Assembly: GCA_021777795.1 (NCBI GenBank)
Contig: JAJYDD010000003.1
Location: 1-35,863 of the forward strand
Direction of reading: 5' to 3'
Origin: Pseudomonadota bacterium
Lineage (GTDB): Bacteria > Pseudomonadota > Alphaproteobacteria > Rhizobiales > Beijerinckiaceae
DNA: 35,863 nt
The position numbers were made by a program, and so were the translations under genes. Of this stretch, positions 15,574 to 24,202 are shown piece by piece (position 1 is the first letter of the stretch; each line of letters begins with the position of its first letter). A model generated the notes under the pieces. That model did not search any database. It had not been told where the DNA came from and saw only the letters and a program-made list of their open reading frames with translations.

Positions 15574-16560
15574 ATGCGATTCGGAGTCATCGGCGCGGGG
15601 CGCATTGGCAAGATCCACGCCGGCAATATCGCGCGGCGTGGCGATTGCGCGGTGGCGATGATCGCCGACGCCGACGCCGGAGCGGCCGAGGCGCTCGCCG
15701 CAGCGACGGGGGCCAGGACCGGTTCGGTCGAGGAGATTCTGGCCGCCAAGGACATCGACGCGGTGGCGATCTGCTCGCCGACCGACACCCACGCCGACCT
15801 CATCGAGCGCGCCGCCCGCGCGGCCAAGGCGATCTTCTGCGAAAAGCCGGTCGATCTCTCGGCAGACCGGGTGCGGGCCTGCCTGGAAGTGGTGAAAGCC
15901 CATAAGGCTAAGCTGATGATCGGCTTCAATCGCCGCTTCGACCCGAATTTCGCCAGTCTCGCCCGCCGTATCGGCGAAGGCGCGGTCGGCGCGGTCGAGC
16001 TTGTGCAGATCACCTCGCGCGATCCCTCGCCGCCGCCGGTCTCCTATATCGCGCGCTCCGGCGGCTTGTTTCGCGACATGATGATCCACGATTTCGACAT
16101 GGCGCGCTTCGTGCTCGGCGAGGAGCCGGTCGCCGTCTCCGCCTTCGGCGCGGCGCTCGTCGATCCCGCTATCGGTGAGGCGGGCGACGTCGACACCGCC
16201 GTCGTCATCCTGCAAACGAAGTCCGGCAAGGTCGCCGAAATCTCCAACTCCCGCCGCGCGACCTACGGCTACGACCAGCGCGTCGAGGCGCATGGGTCGC
16301 AGGGGTTGGTCGTCGCCGGCAATGTGCGCGAGACCACTGTGGAGCACGCCGGCGCGCACGGCTACACCGCCGACAAGACGCTCAACTTCTTCCTGGAGCG
16401 CTACGACGCCGCCTATCGCCTGGAGCTTGACGCCTTCATCGCCGCCGTGAAGGGCGGGAGCGAGCCGAGCCCCAGCGGTTTCGACGGCCTTCAGGCGCTG
16501 CTTCTCGCCGACGCGGCCTATGAATCGTGGAAGACGGGCAAGACGGTGACGCTCGGCTGA
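15574..16560 (+). CDS. iolG: Inositol 2-dehydrogenase (Gfo/Idh/MocA family)
   Basis: 328 residues from ATG 15574, preceded by gggagg at about 6 nt. The N-terminal Rossmann fold has GVIGAGRIGKIHAGNI, and the catalytic lysine is in FCEKPVDLS. The C-terminal domain has GGLFRDMMIHDFDMARF, containing the Asp and His of the active site. It oxidises myo-inositol to scyllo-inosose with NAD+, the first step, feeding IolE and IolD encoded divergently. The family also handles other polyols, but the iol context supports this substrate. idhA is an equivalent name in rhizobia. Confidence 0.9.
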   Translation: MRFGVIGAGRIGKIHAGNIARRGDCAVAMIADADAGAAEALAAATGARTGSVEEILAAKDIDAVAICSPTDTHADLIERAARAAKAIFCEKPVDLSADRVRACLEVVKAHKAKLMIGFNRRFDPNFASLARRIGEGAVGAVELVQITSRDPSPPPVSYIARSGGLFRDMMIHDFDMARFVLGEEPVAVSAFGAALVDPAIGEAGDVDTAVVILQTKSGKVAEISNSRRATYGYDQRVEAHGSQGLVVAGNVRETTVEHAGAHGYTADKTLNFFLERYDAAYRLELDAFIAAVKGGSEPSPSGFDGLQALLLADAAYESWKTGKTVTLG

Positions 16561-16561
16561 C

Positions 16562-17239
16562 TCAGAACGGCGGCGGCCCGATGTGAGCCGCCCAATAGGC
16601 GCGCCCGCCCGCCTCCCACGCCGCTTGTACCAGCAGGAACAGCACGACGCAGAGCGTAATCGAGCCCAACGTCATCAGCAGGAAGCCGAACACGTCGCCG
16701 GCCAGGCGCCAGAATCGGCGCCGGGGCTTTGCCGGCGGCGGCGGTTTGTCGCCTTTCGCCTGCCGCGCCAGCGCGCCGGCCCGCGCATGGGCGCGGATAT
16801 GCTCGGCGGGCGCCGAGCGGCTGCGCCAATCGGAGGCGAGCGCCTGCTCGCGCTCGACCAACCGGCGCGCGACATAATTCGTCACCGCCGCGACGATCTT
16901 GTCGGGGCTCTCGCTTTCGGCGATCAGCACGCGGCCGTGGCGGGTGTCCTGGAAAAAGCGGAACGTGCGCCGGTCGTGGGCGAGATCGACAAAGCTGATC
17001 ATGTCCAGAAACAGCCGGGGCCGGTCGCCCTGGGTGACGCCGAGGTCGAACAATTCGACGTCGTCGGGCGCCTGATCGACGATAGGGCGGATCGCGTCTT
17101 CGAGCATTTCCAGGCGCGCGACCTCGGCTTGGCGTAGGTCGGCGATCGCCTCGTGCTGCTCGGCGGCCTCCGAGCGGGCGCGACGCATGGCGCTGCGCAA
17201 GTTCGGCGGCTTGCCCGGATCTGAACTGAAATCGTCCAT
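16562..17239 (-). CDS. Hypothetical C-terminally membrane-anchored protein
   Basis: 225 residues from ATG 17239 (MDDFSSDPGK). The N-terminal third is charged and likely helical (RARSEAAEQHEAIADLRQAE). A middle domain (about 60-145) has strand-like segments (DVELFDLGVTQGDRPRLFLD, RVLIAESES). A basic, Pro-rich linker leads to one membrane helix near the C-terminus (about residues 185-210). I do not recognise the family. It converges on the inositol dehydrogenase gene (1-bp gap) and is divergent from psuG, so neither operon claims it. Confidence 0.75.
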   Translation of the reverse strand: MDDFSSDPGKPPNLRSAMRRARSEAAEQHEAIADLRQAEVARLEMLEDAIRPIVDQAPDDVELFDLGVTQGDRPRLFLDMISFVDLAHDRRTFRFFQDTRHGRVLIAESESPDKIVAAVTNYVARRLVEREQALASDWRSRSAPAEHIRAHARAGALARQAKGDKPPPPAKPRRRFWRLAGDVFGFLLMTLGSITLCVVLFLLVQAAWEAGGRAYWAAHIGPPPF

Positions 17240-17358
17240 CGTTACGCGGCTCCCCGCTGTCATATACAAATGTTGCGCGGGCGCGTCTTGCGGTTCGTTT
17301 GCCGAAATCCGACGGCTCGCCTAAATTGTCGCGCCGCGCAATTTTCGAGAAGTCGCCG

Positions 17359-18276
17359 ATGTCCGCCAAAGCCCTGCTCGATCTTTCCCCCGCAGTCGCC
17401 GAGGCGCTCGCCGCGCGTCGTCCGGTCGTCGCCCTGGAATCGACGATCATCACCCACGGCATGCCCTATCCGAAGAACCTCGAAACCGCGTTGATGCTGG
17501 AGGCGGCGGTCGCCGAGCGCGGCGCCGTTCCCGCCACCATCGCCGTCATCGAGGGGCGTTTTCGCGTCGGACTCGAGCGCGCGGAATTGGAGCAACTGGC
17601 GCGGCTGTCGGGCGGCGTCGTCAAGGCGTCGCGGCGCGATCTTTCGGCCGTCGCCGCGCGCGGCGGCTCGGCGGGGACCACGGTGGCGGCGACCATGTAT
17701 ATCGCGGAACTGGCGGGGTTGGAAATCTTCGCCACCGGCGGCATCGGCGGCGTGCATCGCGGCGCCGAAGAGACCTTCGACATCTCCGCCGATCTCGTGG
17801 AACTCGGGCGCACACGCCTCGCCGTGGTCTGCGCCGGAGCGAAATCGATCCTCGATATCGGCAAGACTGTCGAATATCTGGAATCGCAGGGTGTGGCGGT
17901 GTGTGGCTACCGCTGCGACGAGTTTCCCGCCTTCTACGCCCGCACCAGCGGCCACCGGATCGACCATCGCTTCGATGGCGCGCGCGATCTCGCCCGCATG
18001 ATCCGCCTGCAACGCGAAATCGGCCCCGGCGGCGTGCTGATCGCCAATCCCATCCCCGAGGCCCACGCTCTCGACGCCGACGCGATCGAAAAACGCATCG
18101 GCGAGGCGATCGTGGAGGCGCGTGCGCAAGGCATCGAGAAGAAGGACGTCACGCCGTTCCTGCTGGGGCGCATCGTCGAGATGACGGAGGGTCGCAGTCT
18201 GGAGGCGAATATGGCGCTGGCGCGCAACAACGCTTCGCTGGCGGCCGAGATCGCGGTGGAGCTGGCGAGGCTCTGA
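17359..18276 (+). CDS. psuG: Pseudouridine-5'-phosphate glycosidase
   Basis: 305 residues from ATG 17359; an upstream in-frame ATG at 17299 is possible but adds non-family sequence. It cleaves the C-C glycosidic bond of pseudouridine 5'-phosphate to uracil and ribose 5-phosphate. Signatures: VVALESTIITHGMPYP, ATIAVIEG, the Mn2+/active-site region GTTVAATMYIAELAG-IFATGGIGGVHRG, DISADLVEL, VVCAGAKSILD and PFLLGRI. The stop overlaps the kinase start by 1 bp (TGATG), coupling the two. Confidence 0.95.
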   Translation: MSAKALLDLSPAVAEALAARRPVVALESTIITHGMPYPKNLETALMLEAAVAERGAVPATIAVIEGRFRVGLERAELEQLARLSGGVVKASRRDLSAVAARGGSAGTTVAATMYIAELAGLEIFATGGIGGVHRGAEETFDISADLVELGRTRLAVVCAGAKSILDIGKTVEYLESQGVAVCGYRCDEFPAFYARTSGHRIDHRFDGARDLARMIRLQREIGPGGVLIANPIPEAHALDADAIEKRIGEAIVEARAQGIEKKDVTPFLLGRIVEMTEGRSLEANMALARNNASLAAEIAVELARL

Positions 18277-19142
18277 TGCCGCGCGCGCTGGTGGTCGGGG
18301 ACGTTATGTCCGACGTCCTGGTGCAGCTCGACGAGCCCTTCGCGCGCGGCTCGGACGCCGCAGCGCGCATCGTCGAGCGGCCAGGCGGTTCGGCGGCGAG
18401 TTTCGCCGTCTGGCTGGTGCGGGCCGGCGTTGATGTCGATTTCGTCGGCCGCGTGGGCTCAAGCGATGTTGCGCGCTTGACAGAAGCCTTCCGCGCCGAG
18501 GGGGTGACGGCGTGGCTGGCGGGCGACGCCGATCTGCCGACGGGACGGCTGATCGCCGTCGTCGAGCCCTCGGGCGAGCGCTCCTTTCTCACCGACCGCG
18601 GCGCCAATGACGCGCTCGCGCCGGCCGACATTCCCGAGACCGCGCTGGCGCGCGCCGATTGGCTGCACCTGACCGGCTACAGCTTCCAGCACCCGCGGCC
18701 TCGGGCCGTGGCGCGCGACCTGATGCGGAGGATGAAGGCGCCCGTCAGCGTCGATCCCGGCTCGGCCGCGCCGTTGCGGGCGATGGGCGCGCAGGCCTTC
18801 CTGGCCTGGACGCAGGGCGCCGCCGTGCTTTTCCCCAATGCCGACGAGGCGGCGGCGCTAACGGGCGATGACGCGCCGGCGTTGCAGCGCCAGCGGCTGG
18901 CCTCCCATTATCCGCTCGTCGTCATCAAGCGCGGCGCGGCGGGGGCCGAAGCCGTGGCGGGGCCAACGCGCTGGTCGGCGCCCGCGCCGGCGGTGGAGGC
19001 CATCGACACCACGGGCGCCGGCGACGCCTTCGCTGCGGCCTTCGTCGCCGCGCGGCTGGCCGGCCAGGACATCGAGGCCTGCCTTGCGCGCGCGGTCGAT
19101 GCGGGCGCTGCGGCGACGACGCGGCTTGGCGGCAGGCCCTAA
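18276..19142 (+). CDS. psuK: PfkB-family carbohydrate kinase, probable pseudouridine kinase
   Basis: 288 residues. The ribokinase fold is shown by VVGDVMSDV at the start, RPGGSAASFAVWLVRAG, and the C-terminal DTTGAGDAFAAAF with the catalytic Asp and anion hole. The family phosphorylates sugars or nucleosides. The coupled psuG upstream makes pseudouridine the likely substrate, giving the 5'-phosphate that PsuG splits; sequence alone would also allow another PfkB sugar kinase. It converges on galU with a 4-bp overlap. Confidence 0.8.
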   Translation: MPRALVVGDVMSDVLVQLDEPFARGSDAAARIVERPGGSAASFAVWLVRAGVDVDFVGRVGSSDVARLTEAFRAEGVTAWLAGDADLPTGRLIAVVEPSGERSFLTDRGANDALAPADIPETALARADWLHLTGYSFQHPRPRAVARDLMRRMKAPVSVDPGSAAPLRAMGAQAFLAWTQGAAVLFPNADEAAALTGDDAPALQRQRLASHYPLVVIKRGAAGAEAVAGPTRWSAPAPAVEAIDTTGAGDAFAAAFVAARLAGQDIEACLARAVDAGAAATTRLGGRP

Positions 19143-20020
19143 AGTCCGAGCTTCCTCGCCTCGGCGCGCAGAGCTTCGGCCAGTTCCGGGCGCTCCAAAG
19201 CGAAGGCCAGATTCGCGGTCAGAAAGCCGATCTTAGAACCGCAGTCATAGGTGCGCCCGTCGAAGCGCACGCCGTGGAAAGCCTGCGAGGCCGCCAGCCC
19301 CTTCATGCCGTCGGTGAGTTGGATCTCGCCGCCCGCGCCTTTCTCCACATTCTCCAGAATGGCGAAGATCTCGGGTTGCAGCACGTAGCGCCCGGAGATG
19401 ATGAGATTGGACGGCGCCGTGCCCTTCGGCGGCTTCTCGATCATGCTGGTGATCTCGAAATCGCGCCCGAAATCCTTGCCGACCGAGACGACGCCATATT
19501 GATGCGTCTCTTCGGGCGCAACTTCCTCGACGGCGATGATATTCCCGCCGTGCTTTCCGTAGGCCTCGACGCATTGGGCGAGGCAGCGGGTTTTTGCGGT
19601 CCCCGCCATCGTCACCATATCGGGCAGCAGCACCGCGAAGGGCTCGTCGCCGACGATCTCACGCGCGCACCAGATGGCGTGGCCGAGGCCGAGCGGCGCC
19701 TGCTGGCGCGTGAACGAACAGGCGCCGGGGTCGGGAAGTTCGTCGAGCAGCGCTTGCAATTCCTTGGTCTTGCCGCGCCGGCGCAGCGTATCCTCCAGCT
19801 CGTAGGCGTTGTCGAAATGGTCCTCGATCACCGCCTTGTTGCGGCCGGTGACGAAGACGAAATGCTCGATTCCCGCCGCCATCGCCTCGTCGACGACGTG
19901 TTGCAGGATCGGCCGGTCGACGACGGTCAGCATCTCTTTCGGCACGGTCTTGGTGGCCGGAAGGAAGCGCGTGCCGAGGCCGGCGACGGGCAATACGGCC
20001 TTGCGTATCCGTTTCGGCAT
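19139..20020 (-). CDS. galU: UTP-glucose-1-phosphate uridylyltransferase
   Basis: 293 residues. It makes UDP-glucose for exopolysaccharide, LPS and glycan synthesis. The nucleotidyl-transferase signature AVLPVAGLGTRFLPATKTVPKEML is at the N-terminus, followed by DRPILQHVVDEAMAAGIE, VLLPDMV, MIEKPPKGTAPSNLIISGRYVL and GEIQLTDGM. Length is normal. It is divergent from galE across 132 bp, and the two enzymes are consecutive (UDP-Glc made, then epimerised to UDP-Gal). Confidence 0.96.
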   Translation of the reverse strand: MPKRIRKAVLPVAGLGTRFLPATKTVPKEMLTVVDRPILQHVVDEAMAAGIEHFVFVTGRNKAVIEDHFDNAYELEDTLRRRGKTKELQALLDELPDPGACSFTRQQAPLGLGHAIWCAREIVGDEPFAVLLPDMVTMAGTAKTRCLAQCVEAYGKHGGNIIAVEEVAPEETHQYGVVSVGKDFGRDFEITSMIEKPPKGTAPSNLIISGRYVLQPEIFAILENVEKGAGGEIQLTDGMKGLAASQAFHGVRFDGRTYDCGSKIGFLTANLAFALERPELAEALRAEARKLGL

Positions 20021-20152
20021 GGCTGAATAACTCCCCGTTGACTCGATGCCGGACGATCCGACCGCTTCTTCTTGTCACGAACGCGCGTCGGCCAACTTTG
20101 GGCTTGCCGCAAATTCGTTAAACGGCGATGAGCGCCTGGCAGGAGAACGTCG

Positions 20153-21139
20153 ATGACCGTGCTTGTGACGGGGGGCGCCGGCTATATCGGCGGCCATATG
20201 GTGCTGGGCTTGATGGACGCCGGCAAGAAGGTCGTCGTCCTTGACAATCTCTCGACCGGTTTCGCTTGGGCGGTTCCTGAAGCCGTCGAACTGGTGGTTG
20301 GCGACTTCGGCGACGCCGATCTGGTCTCTTGCCTGATCGACAGCAAGAAGATCGACGCCATTGCCCATTTCGCCGCCAAGATCGTGGTGCCGGACTCGGT
20401 CGCCGACCCGCTCGGCTATTACCTCAATAACACCGCCAACGCCCGCACGCTGATCGAATGCGCGGTCAAGGGCGGCGTCAAGCATTTCATTTTCTCCTCC
20501 ACCGCCGCCGTCTATGGCGAGACCTCGCTCGACCCGGTGACGGAGGAGACGCCGCTCAACCCGATCTCGCCCTATGGCCGCTCGAAGCTGATGGTCGAAT
20601 GGATGCTGGAGGATTGCGCGCGCGCCTACGACCTCAGCTACGTCGCACTGCGTTATTTCAACGTCGCTGGCGCGGATGAGAAGGGACGGCTCGGACAATC
20701 CTCGAAACTCTCGACCCATCTCATTAAGATCGCCGCTCAGACGGCGCTCGGGCGCCGCGCAGCGATGACTGTCTACGGGGAAGATTATCCCACCCGCGAC
20801 GGCACCTGCGAGCGCGATTATATCCAAGTGACCGACCTCGTCGACGCCCATCTCGACGCCCTCGCCTATCTGCGCCGCGGCGGCGCGCCGCTGGTCTGCA
20901 ACTGCGGCTACGGCCACGGCGCGACGGTGAAGGAAGTCATTGACGTGGTTAAGAAAGTGTCGGGCGTCGATTTCAAAGTCGAGATTGGTCCGCGCCGTCC
21001 CGGCGATCCCGCCGTCATCGTCGCCCGCGCCGAGCGCGCGCGGCGTGCGCTCGGCTGGAACCCGAAGCATGACAATCTCGAAGAGATCGTCGCCCAGGCG
21101 CTCGACTGGGAACGCCGGCTGCACAACCGGGGACTTTGA
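20153..21139 (+). CDS. galE: UDP-glucose 4-epimerase
   Basis: 328 residues, ATG with aggag about 7 nt upstream. An extended short-chain dehydrogenase: NAD-binding VTGGAGYIGGHM, FAAKIVVPDSV, the catalytic SSTAAVYG plus YGRSKLMVE (Tyr and Lys), RYFNVAGAD and RDYIQVTDLVDAH. It interconverts UDP-glucose and UDP-galactose. In rhizobia the homologue is called exoB. The GH38 gene begins 6 bp downstream, so they are probably co-transcribed. Confidence 0.95.
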   Translation: MTVLVTGGAGYIGGHMVLGLMDAGKKVVVLDNLSTGFAWAVPEAVELVVGDFGDADLVSCLIDSKKIDAIAHFAAKIVVPDSVADPLGYYLNNTANARTLIECAVKGGVKHFIFSSTAAVYGETSLDPVTEETPLNPISPYGRSKLMVEWMLEDCARAYDLSYVALRYFNVAGADEKGRLGQSSKLSTHLIKIAAQTALGRRAAMTVYGEDYPTRDGTCERDYIQVTDLVDAHLDALAYLRRGGAPLVCNCGYGHGATVKEVIDVVKKVSGVDFKVEIGPRRPGDPAVIVARAERARRALGWNPKHDNLEEIVAQALDWERRLHNRGL

Positions 21140-21145
21140 GGCGCC

Positions 21146-24145
21146 ATGTCGCTGACGCTGGATCAACGCCGCGAACGCCTGCGCCAGCGCGCGGCTGAGC
21201 TGGAGTCCTGGCGCGCGCGCGCGCGCGCGCCGATCGATGGCTGGATTTGCGACGGCGCGCCCCTAGCCCTCGGCGCGCCCTGGCCGTCGGTCGATGGCCT
21301 GCGCCGATTCGCCGCCAAATCGCAGGCGCCTGCGGACTGGCCGCTAGAGGAGACGCGGCTCGCGCTCGATCTCGGCGGCGAGAGCCTCGTCACGCTGAAT
21401 TATGGCGGCGACGAGGAGCGGTTCGGCCTCGACCCCTATCACCAGGAATTCCCGCTGCGCGGGCGCGCCTTCGCCATCGAGGCCGAGAGCGTGGCGCGCG
21501 CCCCGTTCGGGCAGCCGGTGCGCGCGCCGGCTCTGGCGCGAGCGGAGTTCGTCTGGATCGAGGCGCCCGTCGAGTCGCTGCTGCTTTTGCTGACGCAGAT
21601 CGTCGAGGCGGCGGCGACGCTTGTGGGCGACGAGGTCGTCCCGCATCTCATCGAGGCCGGCGAGGCGGCGCTGCGTTCGCTCTACTGGCCCTCGCTCACG
21701 GCCGATTACGTCGCCCGCATCGCGCCGACCCGCCAGATGCAGACGATCTGGCGGCTGCCGCCGGTCGCCGCCGATCCTCCCGGCCTCGACGACGCGCAGC
21801 GCGCCAGCGTGGTCTCGGCGGAAGCGGCGCTGCGGGCGCGGCTGAAGGGCTTGCAGGCGCCTTATCCGCCGCGCGGCCAGATCGCGCTGACCGGCCACGC
21901 CCATATCGATCTGGCGTGGCTGTGGCCCTATGACGAAACGCGGCGCAAGCTGCGCCGCACCTTCCACACCGCGCTGGGCCTGCTGACGCGCTCGCCGGAC
22001 TTCGTTTTCAACCAGTCGACGGCGCATTATTACGCCGAGGTCGAGCGCGACGACCCCGCCCTTTTCGCGCAGATTCAGGCCCGCGTCGCCGAGGGGCGAT
22101 GGGAGCCGATCGGCGGCATGTGGGTCGAGCCCGACACCAACATGCCGACCGGCGAATCCCTGGCGCGCCAACTGCTTTACGGACAGCGCTATTTCGAGCG
22201 GGCGTTTGGGGTTCGTGCTCGCGTGTGCTGGCTGCCCGACTGCTTCGGCTTCTCGCCGGCTTTGCCGCAACTGCTCCGTCAGTCCGACATCGACAGCTTC
22301 TTCACCATCAAGCTCAACTGGTCGGAGACCAACCGCTTCCCGCACGACCTGTTCTGGTGGGAGGGTCTCGACGGCTCCCGCGTGCTGGCGCACATGTTCG
22401 ACAATCCCCTGTCAGGCTACAATGGCGACGTGCGCCCTGAAGGGACGGCGCCCACGTGGGCGAACTTCCGCGGCAAGGAACGCCACGACGAGACCCTATT
22501 GGCCGTCGGCTATGGCGACGGCGGCGGCGGCGTGACGCCGGAGATGATCGCCCGCGAGCTTCAGTTGCGCGATTTTCCGGCTCTGCCGATGGCGCGCTGG
22601 TCGCGGGTCGATGCATTCTTCGCCCGCGCCCATGCGAAGGCGCAAACGCTGCCGGTCTGGTCCGGCGAGATGTATCTGGAGTTGCACCGGGCGACGCTGA
22701 CGAGCCAGAGCGGCGTCAAGCGCCGCCACCGGCGCGCCGAGCGCGGCTTGATCGCCGCCGAAACGCTGGCGTCGCTCGCCGCTCTGCTCGGGGCCGAGCC
22801 GCCGCCGTCGCTGGAACCGCTGTGGCGCGTCGTGCTGAAGAACGAGTTCCACGACATTCTGCCGGGTTCCAGCATCCGCGAGGTCTACGAGGACGCGGAG
22901 CGCGAACTCGATGCCGCGATCGCGGCGACCGAACAGGCGCAGCAGGCGGCGCTATTGACGCTGGCGGCCAACGCGCCGGCCGGCGAGGGCGAAGCGGTGC
23001 TGATCGCCAACGCTTCGCTCGATGAACGCGTTATCGAAGCGGAGCTTTCCGACGGCTTCGTTTCGACGATAGAGACAATCCCGCCGCTCAGCGTTCGCAT
23101 TCTGCGCCGCGCCGCGCTTAAGCCGGCGCCGGGGCTCAAGCTCGAAGGCCGCATGCTGGAGAACGCGCATCTGAGGGCCGAACTCGGCGCGGACGGCGCC
23201 ATCGCCAGCCTCGTTCACAAGGCCAGCGGGCGAGAGGCCCTCGATGGGCGTGGCAACCAGCTCTGGGTCTATCCCCAGGATAAGCCGCGCAACTGGGACG
23301 CCTGGGACATCGAGGAGGATTATGAGAAGAGCGGCGAGGAGATCGCCACGCTCGAAAGTCTCGAAATCGTGGCCGACAGTCCGCATTTCGCGGCGCTTCG
23401 CGTCAGTCGGCGCTGGCGCCATTCACGCATCACGCAAGAGATAGGCCTTTCCGCCAATGGCCGCCGGCTCGACATCCGCACCCATCTCGACTGGCGTGAC
23501 CGCCGCGCGCTTTTGCGTTCGCTGACCCCGGCCCGCGTGCGGGCGCGCCACGCCATCGCCGAATGCGCCTTCGGAGTCATCGAGCGGCCGACGCACCAGA
23601 ACACCTCCTGGGAGGCGGCGGCGTTCGAATGGACGGCGCATCGCTTCGTCGATCTGGCCGAGCCCGGTTTCGGGCTGGCCCTGCTCAACGACGCCAAATA
23701 CGGCCATAGCGTGCGCGGGAACGTGCTGGGCCTCAGTCTCGTGCGCGCGCCCGTCTATCCGGATCCGCTCGCCGACGAGGGCGAGCAGCGCTTCACTTAT
23801 GCACTGATGCCGCATGAAAGCCCCTGGCGCGACAGCGTGCGCGCCGAGGCGGAAGCGCTCAACCAGCCGTTGTTCGCGCTACCTGTTTCCGGCGTCGCTG
23901 AGGGTGTGCTGCGGCCGCTTTCCCTGGAGGGGCTCGCGGTCGCGCTCGCCGGCTTTAAAAGCGCCGAGGACGGCGACGGTCTCGTGCTGCGGGTCTACGA
24001 GCCCGCCGGCGCGCGCGGCGCCGTGCGGCCGGCGCTTCCCGACGGCTGGAAGGCTGAGACCGCCGATCTCTTGGAGCGGCGGATAGAGGCCGGCGTCGAA
24101 ATTGGCCCCTTCGAGGTGAAAAGCTGGCGGCTTACGCGCGGCTGA
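21146..24145 (+). CDS. Alpha-mannosidase, glycoside hydrolase family 38
   Basis: 999 residues, typical GH38 length. The catalytic domain starts with GHAHIDLAWLWPYDE (about residue 249, zinc-ligand His and Asp) and contains WLPDCFGFSPALPQ with the predicted nucleophile Asp near residue 365. It ends with NEFHDILPGSS (about 567), a further zinc His. A three-helix middle domain and beta-rich C-terminal domains (about 620-995) follow. No signal peptide is visible, so a cytoplasmic enzyme acting on imported or internal mannosides is likely. It is joined to galE by a 6-bp gap. The N-terminal coding region holds a pure (GC)10 tract. Confidence 0.93.
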   Translation: MSLTLDQRRERLRQRAAELESWRARARAPIDGWICDGAPLALGAPWPSVDGLRRFAAKSQAPADWPLEETRLALDLGGESLVTLNYGGDEERFGLDPYHQEFPLRGRAFAIEAESVARAPFGQPVRAPALARAEFVWIEAPVESLLLLLTQIVEAAATLVGDEVVPHLIEAGEAALRSLYWPSLTADYVARIAPTRQMQTIWRLPPVAADPPGLDDAQRASVVSAEAALRARLKGLQAPYPPRGQIALTGHAHIDLAWLWPYDETRRKLRRTFHTALGLLTRSPDFVFNQSTAHYYAEVERDDPALFAQIQARVAEGRWEPIGGMWVEPDTNMPTGESLARQLLYGQRYFERAFGVRARVCWLPDCFGFSPALPQLLRQSDIDSFFTIKLNWSETNRFPHDLFWWEGLDGSRVLAHMFDNPLSGYNGDVRPEGTAPTWANFRGKERHDETLLAVGYGDGGGGVTPEMIARELQLRDFPALPMARWSRVDAFFARAHAKAQTLPVWSGEMYLELHRATLTSQSGVKRRHRRAERGLIAAETLASLAALLGAEPPPSLEPLWRVVLKNEFHDILPGSSIREVYEDAERELDAAIAATEQAQQAALLTLAANAPAGEGEAVLIANASLDERVIEAELSDGFVSTIETIPPLSVRILRRAALKPAPGLKLEGRMLENAHLRAELGADGAIASLVHKASGREALDGRGNQLWVYPQDKPRNWDAWDIEEDYEKSGEEIATLESLEIVADSPHFAALRVSRRWRHSRITQEIGLSANGRRLDIRTHLDWRDRRALLRSLTPARVRARHAIAECAFGVIERPTHQNTSWEAAAFEWTAHRFVDLAEPGFGLALLNDAKYGHSVRGNVLGLSLVRAPVYPDPLADEGEQRFTYALMPHESPWRDSVRAEAEALNQPLFALPVSGVAEGVLRPLSLEGLAVALAGFKSAEDGDGLVLRVYEPAGARGAVRPALPDGWKAETADLLERRIEAGVEIGPFEVKSWRLTRG
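21211..21230. repeat. (GC)10 dinucleotide tract in the GH38 gene
   Basis: Twenty bases of uninterrupted GC lie about 65 bp inside the alpha-mannosidase gene and encode alternating Arg-Ala after Trp. It is the longest pure dinucleotide run I noticed. Loss or gain of one repeat would shift the frame. Confidence 0.9.
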
Positions 24146-24165
24146 TTGGCGCTGCCCTCCGTAGT

Positions 24166-24173
24166 CGTTATAT
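24166..24173. promoter_or_regulatory. Possible ModE-type half-site
   Basis: cgttatat, 30 bp before the modB start, resembles one arm of the molybdate-responsive Mo-box of ModE/MopA-type regulators. The second arm (atataacg) is not present nearby, so the match is weak. Confidence 0.22.
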
Positions 24174-24202
24174 CCCGTAATGCACAAAGGTCGGGAGCGG
24201 GC

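Noticed and set aside
20075-21166. 363-codon minus-strand ORF opposite galE
   Set aside because: Antisense shadow of UDP-glucose epimerase.
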